From: Uranotaenia lowii
Lineage: Eukaryota > Arthropoda > Insecta > Diptera > Culicidae
Direction: 5' to 3'
Length of the DNA stretch: 64,000 bases
NCBI RefSeq assembly: GCF_029784155.1
Contig: NC_073691.1
Location: forward strand, 53,701,978 to 53,765,977
The notes under the pieces: generated by a model
What the model was told of the DNA's origin: nothing
Databases searched by the model: none
Seen by the model: the letters and a program-made list of their open reading frames with translations, nothing else
Position numbers and translations under genes: made by a program
Shown: piece after piece, positions 11,051 through 23,530 of the stretch
Position numbering within the stretch: the stretch's first letter is position 1
Layout of the letters: every line of letters begins with the position of its first letter

Positions 11051-13181
11051 CAGGCCCGTGCGAAGGACCCGTCCATAGGGGGGGGGGGGGGGGTGGGGTT
11101 TCGAAATAACAAAAATACCAAAAATACGCAAAAAAAAAGAAAATGAATTTCTAACTTAATTTTCTTACTCATAATTATCACACAAAAAAAATTAAAATGA
11201 GTCATATAATAAATAAATATTTCTCAAACAAAACACAATGAAAGTTTCGAATCAATGAAATTTTCGGTAAGTTATGAATGAATTTTTAAAAATGATGTTT
11301 CTTATCCTGAACTAGAAATTTGCTTCAAAATGATTTCTCAGTAGTCTAGTTTAAATATTTGTAGTTAACATTCCCAAAACACAGATTTAGAAAAAAGTTT
11401 GAATTCTATCATAAAAGTCAGATCAAGTAAAAAATTAAACATGATTATTTGTAAGGCAAATAATAATAGTTGTTGTTTATTATTCATTTTAATTTACATT
11501 TCTTTTCATCATTTTCAACTGACGGGTTGATTTATAATTCCGCTGTAGTTTTTTGTAATCTGAAAAAAAAATGAATTGCTTATATTTTAAGAACATCAAA
11601 AATTCAGAATTGAAAAACATAGAAAAACTTATCAAAAAAAATCTATTGAATTTGACTTAGAATTTGTTAAATTTATTGGAAATTTAGGAAAACTGTACTA
11701 TTCAATAACATTGAAAGTTTAAAAGAAATACAAAATTTAAAAAGATAAGTTAAAAAAGTTTTTTTTAATAAACATTTTTTAGCTTTATGAAATCTTATTT
11801 ATAGAATTTAACTGATAACTCAAGGGAAGAGCATTGTGTTTCTTATGTTTTAATGATCGATTTGGTAGATTTAAGCGTCTTAAATCTGGACTATCACATT
11901 TAGTTGATATGAAGTTATAAAAAGTGTCAGTTTTAAATCAAATCAATCAATGATAACTGACAACCTATCAAACCTACATTAAAGAAAACATCTGATTCTG
12001 ATTTTATTTTTGTTCTTCTTCATTCAATTGAGAAATAATATTTTGATGTTCATGATGATACATGATCTGAAAAAAGTAAAATTCAATCGGTTCAAAAAAT
12101 TTGGAAAAAATCATTAGGCACTTGTATTTTTGACATTACTGCAGAAAGTTTAAAAATAAACTTGATTTCATTCAACAAATTTGTTGAAACTAGCAAAACG
12201 ATCAGGTTTATGCTTTAAAAAATATTTCTTTAAAAATTCGTTAAACGAGGAAAAGTATACAAAAAAAACTTCTCTAGCTTTTTTCGCAAAACTCAAAATT
12301 ACTAGAAGTCATGAAAAAAGTTGATAATTGATTTGAAACTGTTTTTGTTTTAAAGTTTTGTCAAAAATAGCAGAAATCTCTTAAATAATTTCAAAATATT
12401 TTCAAAGGCTATTTCAATAACAAAAGCTGATAGAAATAATGCATGTTTAGATTCAGGGCACCCAAATTAGTCGAAATTACGTCGAAAAATTACCTCGAAA
12501 AAATGTAAATTTTGTTGTCTTGTGTAATTTATCAAAACCTTTTTAAATGTGATGTTGAGCATTGAGAAATACAAGATTTAAATACATTTTGATTGAGACT
12601 GAAATTGGTTTCATGTGGAATATTTCATATCAGCATAACATTTGTAATGACATAAACGATTTTTTTAATTTAAAATATTTAATATAATTAATATTAGATT
12701 TTAGATTTGTTTTGAAAATTCTGTGAACCATCGCGAGAGGTAAGCAGCTGTTAGATGGTGTCTAACTAGTCGATGTATGAAAGTAGTATTTTATGAACTC
12801 CTTTTGAAGTTTAAATGGTTCGTTTATAACTCTGTCCTTGTTTAGTTTAACTTCTTAATTAAAATCCATTTAAATGACGAGGTAGAATTTTTGTATGTCA
12901 AATTAAGACCTTTAATACAAATGAATTTCAAATCGGTATTTACAATTCAAAATAATTTTCAATTCGCAAAAAGAAATGTCTCAAGCCTAAGGTTATTTCA
13001 GACTTAATTCCGCCGGAGGCGAGCTAAATTCCTGACTTGCTTATTAACACATATTTTAAAGCACATTTTAAGATCAACGAATTTCCCGATACTACGGTAA
13101 AAATTTCACTTGGAAAAAATCTTCATGGGGGGGGGGGTTAAACCCATAAACCCCCCGCCCCCACCCGTTTGCACGGCGTTG
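11051..13181. mobile_element. hAT-type element, 2.1 kb, best copy in window
   Basis: The termini are inverted: CAGGCCCGTGCGAAGG at 11051 and, reversed, CAACGCCGTGCAAACGGG ending at 13181. An exact 8-bp target duplication CACGGAAT flanks it (11043-11050 and 13182-13189). G-rich runs lie just inside both ends (16 G at 11078-11093 and 11 G at 13127-13137, the latter followed by a C-rich stretch). The interior is AT-rich and lacks any transposase frame, so it is non-autonomous or fully decayed. Partial copies are at 1205-1871 and 27050-30219. Confidence 0.75.
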
Positions 13182-13189
13182 CACGGAAT

Positions 13190-13903
13190 TATGTGGATTT
13201 TGATCGGGATAAACTAAAAAAAACTTTTTTTTTACCAAATTAAGATCAACCGATTCCCCGACCGACAAATTAAGATCAACCGATCAACGATATAATTCAA
13301 AGCTTTAATTATGAAAGTTTTTCTATCACAGTTATCATATCATAGTAATTACGCTCCTTAAACGGTACTATAAGCGTCGATTGACGATTATTGATATATT
13401 TTTCATTTATTGATCCTTCAGAGGCTAATTTTTAATGCTGAATATCTTTTCTGTCGTAACCCTCGTCGAACTGAGATCTTGGGAAGAAAGATTTGTCATA
13501 ATTAAAGTTTCGTGAAAAATTTTATTAAAAACAAATCGGTCGATATTAACTTAAGAGCTTGGTGCAAAACTTGGTTGTATGTTCCTTTCTAACAAAATTT
13601 CGCATAATTACATACTGATTTCGGGCTCATTCGCCATCTCTTTCCGTGGTCCAAACCCCCAAAATTATGCAACTTATAAGGCAAAAATTGAAGGCTTTTA
13701 AAATTATCATTTTTGTTTTATGTTGTTGAGTTTTCGACTGGGATTTGTGGGTGTGATATTGTTTTTCTTTTCAAAATTGGCACAGCAGTCTATTTTCGAA
13801 TTGATGATTTTTTTTTATTTCCTTCCAACGTTTCGAGGCTGAGAAACAAGCTTAGACTACACTATCATAATTTTATCCGAAAAACTTTTCGTTATTATAT
13901 ATT
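13190..13903. other. AT-rich DNA, no gene seen
   Basis: Positions 13190-13280 repeat an ATTAAGATCAACCGAT phrase twice (about 13220-13285), a small local duplication. Otherwise there is no supported feature. Confidence 0.45.
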
Positions 13904-14969
13904 CCCAAGTAACAATTTGAGTTTTTTAATGCTCTCCAGTCTAACTAAGAATTCAAGCTATAAAACCACGTTCGGTTATGTAAGAATCTATAAAACTCCA
14001 ATACAACGCTTAGTAGCACAAAAAGGCCCTTCTGCAGTAGGTTCTGTAGAGCAAATTATAAAACCTTTACAAGCCAATGCAACTTCTTAAGTTCTGTATG
14101 AATTATGCTTAATTCTGCTCCGGAATTTGGTTTTCAATAATAATTTTTAAAACAAATGAATCTCATTCAAATCAAATATAAAAAAAAAACAAATCAGAAG
14201 CTAAAATTTATTTGTTATGAATCTGTAAAGAAATTTAATATTATTTTCTCCTTCTGAATTTTTGTTACCTGCTCTAAATTAACTTGCGCTTTTAAGTTTA
14301 CCGCAAATATGTATTAAAAAATTACGAACAAATAACGGGCCTACAGTAAACTGCTATTTTAAGCAATGAAAACCCAATAGAATTCATAAAAAATATCAAT
14401 TTTTTAGTAAATTTTGTTGTTGTAGTTGTTCAAGATCAAGTTTTCAAAATTATTTCAGCCATTGGGATGCTGAGCTTTTATAGAGCACTAGCTGACCCGG
14501 TGTGCTTTGCTACACCTTCCAAAAGTTATTGAAATTTGTGATACCTGGCTATTTAACTTTTCATTGATTTGCTCAACATTCTAAATTCATTTTTAAAATC
14601 TTGTAAACATTTTTTCAAAATAAAATTGCAACTTTATTTATTTTGAAATCCTCATTTTTTTTTTTAATTAAGAGTTTTAATCCTTTTTATGACTCTGGAT
14701 TTCTTGCTTTATGAGTTTATAATTAAATCCAAAAAAATTTTATATATGCAACCTTCGCTGTCATCTTTTAATGTGGAGAGTGTATGAAACTATCCTAGAA
14801 ACATTTTTTGCAACAAAATATCGTCACGGGACACTTAGTTTGCCTATTCGTTCTCGTATTGTTATACAAATTGTAAGAGTGACCTCCTCCTCAATTCCTT
14901 CATTCCTAATGGAAGGGAGGAGGGTCTCATAACATCAGAAAAACACTTCTTGTATACAAATACGATCCC

Positions 14970-16500
14970 ATGTCATATATGGCTTCATTCTCGATAAGTT
15001 CTCAAGTTATTCAAAAATGGGTGACCCTCTCCCCACTTTATATCACCCCTCTGGCAAGAGAAGGGGGTCTTAAACCACCGAAAAAACATTGCCCGTTCAC
15101 AAATATGCTTCCATGCAAATTTGGTTCCATTTTCTCGATTAGTTATCGAAAAATTAAAAAAATTGTATAAGTGACCCTCTTCCCACTTTATATCGTTCCA
15201 CTGAATGGAGGGAGGGATGTCAAACTACCGGAAAAAAAACTTTTCTCGTGTTCGAATACCCTCTCAAGCCAAATTTGGTTTCGTTTGCTTTTTTAGTTGT
15301 CGAGTTATGCTATAAAATTAGTATCGGAGCCCCATCTTCCTACCTATCCCCTAACTGGTAGGTCATGATCAAACATTCTGTGAATTCAAATACACTCCCA
15401 TGCCCAATTCTGTTCCATTTGCTCGATTGTATGATTGATCCCGTGTCATATTAGGTTCCATTTGTTAAATAAGTTCTTAGTTTATGCAAAACAATCGTAT
15501 GTGAGCTCCCGTCTTCTCTAACTGTATCCCCAATTGAAGGAAAAAGAAGTTCCAAATAAGAAAACAACCATTTTACGTATCTAAATGCTTTCCCATGGCA
15601 AAGTTGTTTCCATTTGCTCGATTAGTTCTCGAGTTATGCGGAAAATTGTGAAGGAGCCCCCCTCTCTCCTTCCTATCACGCAACTGGAAGGAGGCAGTAG
15701 TACCGAATATTTACAAAACCATTCCTTGTGCTCAAATACCCTCCCAAGCCAAATTTTGTTCCATTAGCTGGGTAAGTTCCCGAGTGATGTGAAAAATTGT
15801 ATGTGAGCACCTCCTTCCTTAAGATTTTCCGACTTGAAGAACGGAAGGTTCTGAAAATATCATAGAAACATTTCTCGTAATCGAATGCCTTCCCACGCAA
15901 AATTTGGTTCCATTTGCTTGATTAGTTTTCCAGTTATGCTGAAAATTGTAAATGAGACCCCTCCCAACTTTCTATCAGCTTACCGGAAGGAGGGAGGGGT
16001 ACCAAATATTCATAGAACTATTTATCGTACCCAAATACCCTTCCAAGTAGAATTTAGCTCCATTTGCTTGAAAAGTTTTCAAGTTATGTAATAAAATAGG
16101 AATTAAAGGCCCCTCTCTCCTTCCTGTATTTTCAATGGAAGGAGGGAGGGCTCTGAAATAATTATGAAACCATTTCTCGTATTCCACTACCCTCATATGC
16201 CAAATTTTGTTTCATTAGCTTGATTAGTTCTCCAGTTATGTGAAAAATTGTAAGGTAGGCCCCTCCCCCCTTCCTATCACCCAACTGGAAAGAGGGAGGG
16301 GTACCAAATATTCTTGAATACATTCCTCGTACTCAAAAGCCCACCCATGCCAAGTTTGGTATGATTTGCTTAATCAGTTCAAAAGCTATGAAGACTTATT
16401 ACTTTTATTTGAGAGACCCCCTCCCCCCTTCCTGTTAGAGGGAGGGGTCTCAAACCATAATAGGAACCTTCCCCGGCCTCCAATACCCCCACCTACCAAG
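14970..16500 (-). repeat. Minisatellite of about 150 bp, about 10 units, inside Helitron
   Basis: A phrase close to TTGGTTCCATTTGCTCGATT recurs with its start near 15608, 15759, 15908, 16058 and 16210, spacing 149-152, with less regular copies from about 14980. Each unit carries a C-rich (CCCCTCTCTCCTTCCTATCA) and complementary G-rich (GGAAGGAGGGAGGG) pair separated by about 15 bp, so each unit can form its own hairpin. Confidence 0.8.
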
Positions 16501-16541
16501 TTTCACGCAAATCGGCTCAGTAGTTTCCGAGTCTATAGGGA

Positions 16542-16594
<53 letters not shown>
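16542..16594 (+). repeat. (ACAG)n tetranucleotide microsatellite
   Basis: About 13 perfect copies of ACAG. It lies 22 bp from the Helitron 5' end and corresponds to the shorter CTGTCTGTCTGT seen in the plus-strand Helitrons, so it is an expanded piece of Helitron sequence. Confidence 0.9.
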
Positions 16595-17217
16595 AATTCA
16601 TTTTTATATATATAGATGAATTAAATGAGGATTACTTTCAGAAACAGAAAACTGTTGTTAAAAAATATCCCATTATTTACTATGAAAATGGCGAGAACAT
16701 TCTTTTGTTGACATTTTGGAAGATTGCCAGACGTCTTGCTTTTGTAAACCGATTGTCCGGCCGAATAACTTTTATGAAACTTTTATAGCTTATAGAAGGT
16801 TTCATTTCTTATAAATGATTTATAGACGCAGCATAAAGTTATTTATTTGCCTGTTTATAACCTAAACGACTTGTAATGACCTTATAAGAACACAAATGCT
16901 ACGAATAAGTTTGAAAGGGCTTTTATAGATCAAAACAGGTTTATAAGATGGTATTTTAAATCATTTGCATATCGACTATCATTTACAAATATATTAATAA
17001 TTTATAAGGCCCTGAAAGAGCAAAATAAAACTCAAATCAAATAAATTTATTGTTGTTATATAAGTTGGATATTTTATACGCTTATAGATGTCCTGGAGGC
17101 CAGTTGTAAAAAGGTTGCCCATTAATGCGTTTTAAAACAATAAAAGATCATATAAATCGTTTATAAACTATCGTTAAAGAATTATAAAACCAAAATGGAT
17201 TTTAAGTGTTACTTGGG

Positions 17218-18255
17218 ATTGGCCAAAATACATTGAATTCAAAAGATGGTGTTCAATATATAGTGTACTTACCCTATTCCAGTTTCGCAAATTGGGACTT
17301 TCAGAGTCTGAAATTCTTGATAATAATTTGAACAGAGTTAGGAAATGCTTCAAAAGTGGCACTTAGAATTTTGTTTAAATTTTCTTCTGTACATTGTTGT
17401 TTTGATTGGTTTGTGTTTTAATAGTGTTTAACATTTGGGACCTATTTAATAACTAGGTCCTATTATTTTCCCAATTTTACTTTATTAGAGAAGTTAATTT
17501 TATCTGCATACGAGGCGAATACGTTGGAAATCACCAGATGATAGTCAGATAAACTCACCTTCCTAGTGCAACTGTCAAATTAAATAGCGATTTCAAACGC
17601 GAACATTCATTTGAAAAATTTACAATATATACTTATATCTACAGTTAAAATACAATTGAGGTAAAAGAATGAATATTTCTTAAGGTTTGGAATAAAAATT
17701 AAAAATCAATTTTGTTCAAATCCATGCATCTTCGATAAAAAACACAAACAGTATTGGAAGCTGAAAAAAATACATCTTTATTAATGATGTATTCATGAGC
17801 TGTTGTTTTCTCTCAAAACTTTTTTAAAACTATGTTCAATTATTTCCGTATTTTTTGTGTAATACCGTTTCTCTAAACTTCAGCTTTGAAATAGGTTGAC
17901 AAATATAATTGATAAGAATTGTCGAAAGTCATATCCAAGCAAAAAAAAACATTTGTATGCGTGCGAACATCATTTGCTGTCTGCCGAGCAAAAGCCGCGT
18001 GGTTTATTACTGTAAACATTACGAAATCGGGAAAACTAAGTGAAACTAAAACAACTCTCAAAACATAAGATAAAATTTATCTAAAAACTGTTGCAATTTA
18101 TCACTTGAGTATAGAAACTACTTAATTATTTTAGTTTTGGATTCACTTCTGTCACTGAACTCACCATCGAAACCGAAAACAGCATTGAACACACCTGATC
18201 TCAAATGACAGTTCGAGGAAACAGCTTCCATGTTGGTGAGCGAAAAGGAACTTAA
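17218..18255. other. AT-rich DNA, no gene seen
   Basis: No reading frame of note and no repeat boundary; 18130-18250 is slightly less AT-rich. Confidence 0.45.
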
Positions 18256-19038
18256 TCTATATATATAAAAATGAATGTTTGTCTGTCTGTCTGTTCCCTA
18301 TAGACTCGGAAACTACTGAACCGATCATCGTCAAAACTGGCATCTGAGGGTTTTTGAGGCCGGGGATGGTTTCTGTAATAGTCAAAACTCTATCCGACTT
18401 AAGGAAGGAGAGGCTTCCATACAAAATTTGTAGTTTTTCGAAACAAATTAAAGTCATGACATCCATTTTCTTGAGATTTTTTTTCCTTTGGGCGGTTTGT
18501 TTTTCGTCTCTATGGTCGAGGCGTCGCAAAAGGAAAGTAACCCAGGCATAGCATACTGATCAGTAGGAATATTTTGGCGCGTATTTCTCAACCAGGGGTT
18601 TGTTTTTCGTCTCCATGGGCGAGCAAACGTCGACGCAAGAGGATAGTAACCAAAGCACACTGTTCATTGATTGCTGGAAAATTTAACAATAAGGCGCCTG
18701 TTTCTCAAACACGTGGGGCGATATGCAACCTAGATGGGTTTTTTTTCTTGCTTATTTGATTTGTATACAGCACGTGGTAATAAATGACGCCTATATGTGA
18801 CTCGGATTGGTATTTTATCAATCGAATTAAAACCAATTGAGAGATTTGCAAAAATACTTCCATATTTAGTTCGTGTTGATGTAGGTAGCATTCGACTTTT
18901 CATTCAAGGAACATTAGAACATGTTCAAACGTTCAACTTTTTCTGTTAAAAAAAATTAAAAATTATGTTCTAGAAATTGTTACTTCGGCCTAAATGCACA
19001 ACTGAAACGAATTTAGAAATGAAAATGGGAGCTTTTTA
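18256..19038 (+). mobile_element. Helitron 5' part, truncated, in tandem with the next
   Basis: It begins TCTATATATATAAAAATG after a host A and aligns with 19039-20215 almost throughout. Shared blocks include the GTCTGTCTGTCTG run, ACTCGGAAACTACTGAACCG, GTTTGTTTTTCGTCTC, GGCGCCTGTTTCTCAA and ACATGTTCAAACGTTCAACT. It has no 3' hairpin or CTAG end of its own and runs directly into the next 5' TC end at 19039. A local duplication of the GTTTGTTTTTCGTCT block occurs at 18498 and 18599. No coding capacity. Confidence 0.8.
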
Positions 19039-21372
19039 TCTATATATATAAAAATGAATGTTTGTCTGTCTGTCTGTTCCCTATAGACTCGGAAACTACT
19101 GAACCGATCATCGTCAAAATTGGCATCTGAGGGTTTTTGAGGCCGGGGATGGTTTCTGTGATACTCAAAACTCCATCCGACTTACGGGAGGGGGGGCTTT
19201 CATACAAAATTTGTAGTTTTTCGAAGCAAATTAAAGTCATGACATCCATTTTCTCGAGATTTTTTCTTCCTTTGGGCGGTTTGTTTTTCGTCTCTATGGT
19301 CGAAGCGTCGCAAGCCAACGTCGCAAAAGGGTAGTAACCATCGCATAGCATACTGATCAGTGGGAATATTTTGGCGCGTATTTCTCAACCAAGAATATTT
19401 TCAATGCAAGGGGTGGCGATATGAAGCCTTGATGTGATTTTTTTTCTACTTGATTCCTAGCTCATTTGTAGAGCACATGGTAATGGATAACTCCTAGATT
19501 TTTTTTTTTTTTTTGGTTTCGATTATAGTCGTTTTACCATCTTTATGGCATTCGCGACTTTATTAACGTTGCAGTTGGTGGATCGCTATTGAAAAACTTT
19601 TCCGGTACAACTGTGTTCGATGTTTACTCTTGGGCTCGAACTCGTGGACATCGGCTCAGAAGACAACAGACTTGCCAACTGAGCTATATCACAAGCCCGA
19701 TAACTCCTAGATGAGACCCAGATTGACATTCTGAAATTGAAAATTCATGGCATCCATTTTTCTTTTATTTGAGGGGTTTGTTTTTCGTCTCTATGGTCAG
19801 GCAAACGTCGTCGTCGCAAGTGGATAGTAACCGAAGCATACTGTTCATTCATTGACCGCTGGATAAATTTAACAATCAGGCGCCTGTTTCTTAACCAAGT
19901 ACCTATTTTTCTTATGCACGTGGGAGCGATATGCAACCTAGATGTGTTTTTTTCTTGCCTTATTGCACGTGGTAATAAATGACGCCTGACGGATTGGTAT
20001 TTTATCAATCGAATCGAAACCAATTGAAAGATTTGCAAAAATACTTCCGTATTTAGTTCATGTTAATATAGGTAGAATTCGACTTTTCATTCAAGGAACA
20101 TTTGAACATGTTCAAACGTTCAACTTTTTCTGTAAAAAAATTAAAAATTATGTTTTCTTCTAGAAATTGTCACAACTGAAACGACATTAGAAATGAAAAT
20201 GAGAGCTTTTCATTTTAAATAATTCTGAAAAAACCATCATACTTTTTGCTTACATACCTACCAATTTAAGTACGTACTTAACATGAAAAGTGTTTTTGTG
20301 TTACATGGCTGCATAAAAGAGACTTTTGATCCGCTTCGTTTTTTAAAAGCGAGACTTTAGATCTGATATTCAACTGGACGCAAAATTTTTATGTGACATT
20401 TTTAGTATACCCTTAATGTGTTTAAAACAATATTCCCTCCTGTCAACTTACACGGTGGGGCAAGAGCAAACGTCGAACTGATATTTTTTTAAATATTTAT
20501 ATTTTTTGCCGTAGTGAATTTATTTAATAAAAAAAAAAGAAATTTGCACTGCATTTAATACATAACTAATTTAATATATTTTTCATTACCATGATAAGTG
20601 CTGTTTGGGAAAAAATCAAGCTATAATGTCTCATGTCCACGAGTTTGGAAAATGGCGAAACATTTTTTTAACATAATTTTGGCGCAAGAGGATAGATATT
20701 CAAACTGCTTCGTAGGCGAGGATGGTGAAAAAAGCTGTTTGAAAATGACTATTAAACATCTTTTTCATCGTTTTTTGCAAATTTCTTAAGCTTATTTTTT
20801 CAACTCCAAAAAATACCCATCTAAAGCTTATCAGGAGCTGGAAGTGCTCATAAAACAGAATATAAGGAATCTACTCAAAAAACTGTCTCGATTCAAGCTG
20901 TTCATCGGTTTTAAAAATTCTATCTCCATAAAGTACAATCTGCAATAAATTCCAATATGCGAATCTATTTCTTTCAATTAGTAATTTTGTGTAAACTCGA
21001 GCCGGTTAAATTTGCCTACCTTCTTCAAACAGTGAGGGACAAAATTGGAAAAGATGGGGGAGCTCCCATGTAAATTTAAGATAAAGAACTTTTCAAAGAA
21101 GGAACCATATTTAAAAAGATTTTTTTTTGTGTACAGAGTATAAATTTTAGATCTTGAAAAACGAGTTTAGAGATCAAGTTTCAGTAAATAATATATACCA
21201 TCTTTGAATTGCAGTTCAGAACTGCAGCTGAAGCTTTCATTTTAAAGTTGTTAGTTCTGAAGTATGATGAGGTTTGATTTAAAAAAATGCACTCTAAAAT
21301 CTAAATTTGAATAAATTTTTACAATTTATATTTATTTTCGGAAGGTGTAGCAAAGCACAACGGGTCAGCTAG
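19039..21372 (+). mobile_element. Non-autonomous Helitron carrying a SINE
   Basis: The 5' end TCTATATATATAAAAATG follows A. The 3' end has the hairpin GGTGTAGCAAAGCACAAC (one stem mismatch), then GGGTCAGCTAG at 21362-21372, followed by T. No RepHel protein is encoded. The first 1.1 kb is a near copy of 18256-19038. Positions 20216-21340 have no counterpart in that copy. A SINE sits at 19500-19698. The ends match the minus-strand Helitron at 14488-16616, but the interiors differ, which is typical of families sharing transposase-recognised termini. Confidence 0.85.
19500..19698 (-). mobile_element. Full-length tRNA-derived SINE with target duplication
   Basis: Flanked by an exact 14-bp duplication GATAACTCCTAGAT (19486-19499 and 19699-19712). 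On the minus strand the head has a pol III box A (TAGCTCAGTTGG) and box B (GAGTTCGAGCCC) in tRNA-like spacing. A 110-bp body follows, ending ACGACTATAATCGAAACC and an A-run. This is a textbook tRNA-SINE mobilised by a LINE. A 5'-truncated relative is at 9224-9328. It is younger than the Helitron that contains it. Confidence 0.93.
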
Positions 21373-23404
21373 TTCTAATATAAGAAGAGCTAGCAAATTT
21401 AAAAAGGCAAAAAATTAGAAACCATTTGAAGAACCTTCAGTTTCCTACTTTGTGAAGCAGAATTCCAAAATTTGAGGAGCTTTTTTGGAAGTGAAAACTA
21501 CAATGTCTCCTGAAGTATTTGATTGACAATTTATCGTCTATAAAAATTCAAAGTGAATAATTTAAAAAATTATTATTATAATGTATTAGAGACCTTTTAA
21601 CCACCCGGGTCACTCAGGTCAATTAAAACAATCATTAATAATTAACAACACATCTTGATGCATAGAATCATGCAAATGTTGTGAATGAATCTGTCGCTGG
21701 GCTTAGCACTCCTGATTTTGTTCAGTCTGAAATCAACTCGGGAAATTCTATTTAAAAAAAAACGGAGAAAATCTAATCAATTTCGACCAACATTTGGGTT
21801 AATCTAACCGATGAGAGAAGTGAAAAATATGTTCATTTAATTCAACGTATTTATTTTCACAGCACAGTGCCAAGTTAAAGTCGTTTCTGATAAAATATTT
21901 TGATTTAAATTTTTTGTTACCCAAAGTTTAGTTTTTTAAACTAATTTACAAACTTTCGTTCTAAACAATTTAAATATTGTTGATACATAATTCTTTAATT
22001 TTTATACAATTTTTAATATTCTATCTCCCATGAAAACCAAAATTTTCATTGTTTTCTTCCATTGATTCATTCATTTTTTCATTCATTCTTTCATTTCATT
22101 CAATCTTCCATTGTTCCAAATTTCATTTTTTACATATTTACACTTATCATTTCTTTGAGAGTGAAGAAAGTGTTTTGTATTTTATTAAAACTTTATACCA
22201 CAGACAAATAAAACCTTCCTTAGAAAATCAAAGTTTTTTGCAAAAACAGCGGGTATCATTTAATTTTGGCAGAAAAAAAAAATCCTACCATTGAAAATTT
22301 GTCACGCATAAGTAAAAAATCAGAAATCAATACATCGAAGTAGATTCTATCAATTTTCCACAAAACTTTTGAGAAAAATGCTTCAAAACTATGAACGCAT
22401 TGCCTAAGTGGTTTCAGTTAAGTAGTGATGGATAGCGATAAATAGAATGAACACTAAATTTATAAACAAAGCCATAATTAAGTTTTAGCTATTTTCCTTT
22501 AATTTTTCTCTCTATTTTCAGAGTTTCTCATTTCGACTATTCTACTCAGTAGTCTTCTTAGACGGGGCAGCAGCGTGAGAAAGTTTTTCAATTTCCGTTT
22601 AACAAACTGCGCTCCGGCATTTGCTAAATTTTTTCTCCTCTAGCCTTAAGTTATGTTTCTCATTTAATTTTTTTTTCTACTTTTCGTTCCCATTCTTAAA
22701 AATCCACCCATCAGCTTTCCATCTTAGGGAAAAGTTGTTTAGATTCCTGCCGGTCGCTGCAGGGAGTTTATGTCACTTTAAATGAAACCATTCTCGGCCT
22801 GGGAGTAGAACGCAAAAGAAAAAAAAATACCACATTTTCCCGCTGCTGTTTATGGGAAACCATTCAGATCTTAATGGCGACGCGAAGCGGACAAAAAAGT
22901 GGACCAAAGCATCGACGGGACAGGAAAAAAAGGACCAGATAAAAAATAAAAAGGATACTTGCGCGCTAGTTGGAAATTAAGAAGCGCATCCGACATGCTG
23001 AAATGGCAGAGATGATAGGACAAGCACCCTTAGCACGAAAAAAAAAACAAATTCCCGTCAAACACAAGCGGACGGCCAACCTTTTCGGGAAACATTACCA
23101 CCCCCCGTAAGACTCATTTGATTGCCAGGGGGTTCAGGGGGAGGTCTGGGAAATTTACTCGAACTGGCCAAAGTTTTATCACCCACAGTTTCCACTCCAG
23201 AGCGTTTTTGAATGAGAATTTTGCCATTTGTTGGGAGCCTTTTTTGCAAATTTGAAGCGGGAGCGATTGGTTGAAGAAATAAATTCCGAGAAGGTCAGTG
23301 TGAGCTTAATTTTATTTAATTCTATCAGAAAAATCAGCTTTTATTGGAGGAGCTGATATCCAAACTCCTGCATTTGTGAAAAATATTGTTCTATTCTTTA
23401 AAGG
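21373..23404. other. Single-copy-looking DNA, no gene call
   Basis: 21373-22550 is AT-rich. 22550-23270 is GC-richer with scattered purine-rich blocks and no copy elsewhere in the window. I see no exon-like frame; the small open frames (for example 23058-23249 minus) are not protein-like. Confidence 0.4.
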
Positions 23405-23530
23405 TTTTGATAGCCAGTGGCTTTAACGTAGTGGTTAGAGTTCAAGTCTTCTACGTCAAGGTTCAGGAGATCGAACCCCAATCATGGCACAGGATCATAG
23501 GATGAACCGCTCCATGGGGGTTTTGATGAC
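23405..23530 (+). mobile_element. tRNA-derived SINE, second family
   Basis: The tRNA-like head has box A TAACGTAGTGG (one change from TRGCNNAGTGG) and box B GATCGAACCCC about 50 bp downstream, then a short body. The paired AAGTCTTCTACGTCAAGG segment resembles an anticodon arm. It cannot be a functional tRNA because the acceptor stem is not closed. Ends and target duplication are not clear. Confidence 0.55.

Larger units (their letters stand above)
14488..16616 (-). mobile_element. Non-autonomous Helitron with internal minisatellite
   Basis: Read on the minus strand it begins TCTATATATATAAAAATG and ends in the hairpin GGTGTAGCAAAGCACACC followed by GGGTCAGCTAG. It has no target duplication and sits between host A and T. 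These are the defining Helitron features (5' TC, 3' hairpin plus CTRR, A/T insertion). The same ends occur in the plus-strand Helitron 19039-21372. There is no Rep/helicase coding region. The body is mostly a tandem array of about 150-bp units, and a (CTGT)n run lies next to the 5' end. Confidence 0.85.
13904..17217. mobile_element. Inverted-repeat element (CCCAAGTAAC ends) split by a Helitron
   Basis: CCCAAGTAACAATTT at 13904 and, reversed, CCCAAGTAACACTTAAAA ending at 17217 form short terminal inverted repeats. They are flanked by ATT on both sides (13901-13903 and 17218-17220), compatible with a 3-bp target duplication. Both flanks of the nested Helitron share a TATAAAAC/TTATAA-rich composition. 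Without the 2,129-bp Helitron the element is about 1.19 kb and non-coding. A similar terminus (ATTGTTACTTGGG) occurs near 30974. Confidence 0.55.

Noticed and set aside
23405..23530. Functional tRNA gene
   Set aside because: Boxes A and B are present, but there is no paired acceptor stem. A SINE head explains it better. The same applies at 24460-24540, 36856 and 19698.
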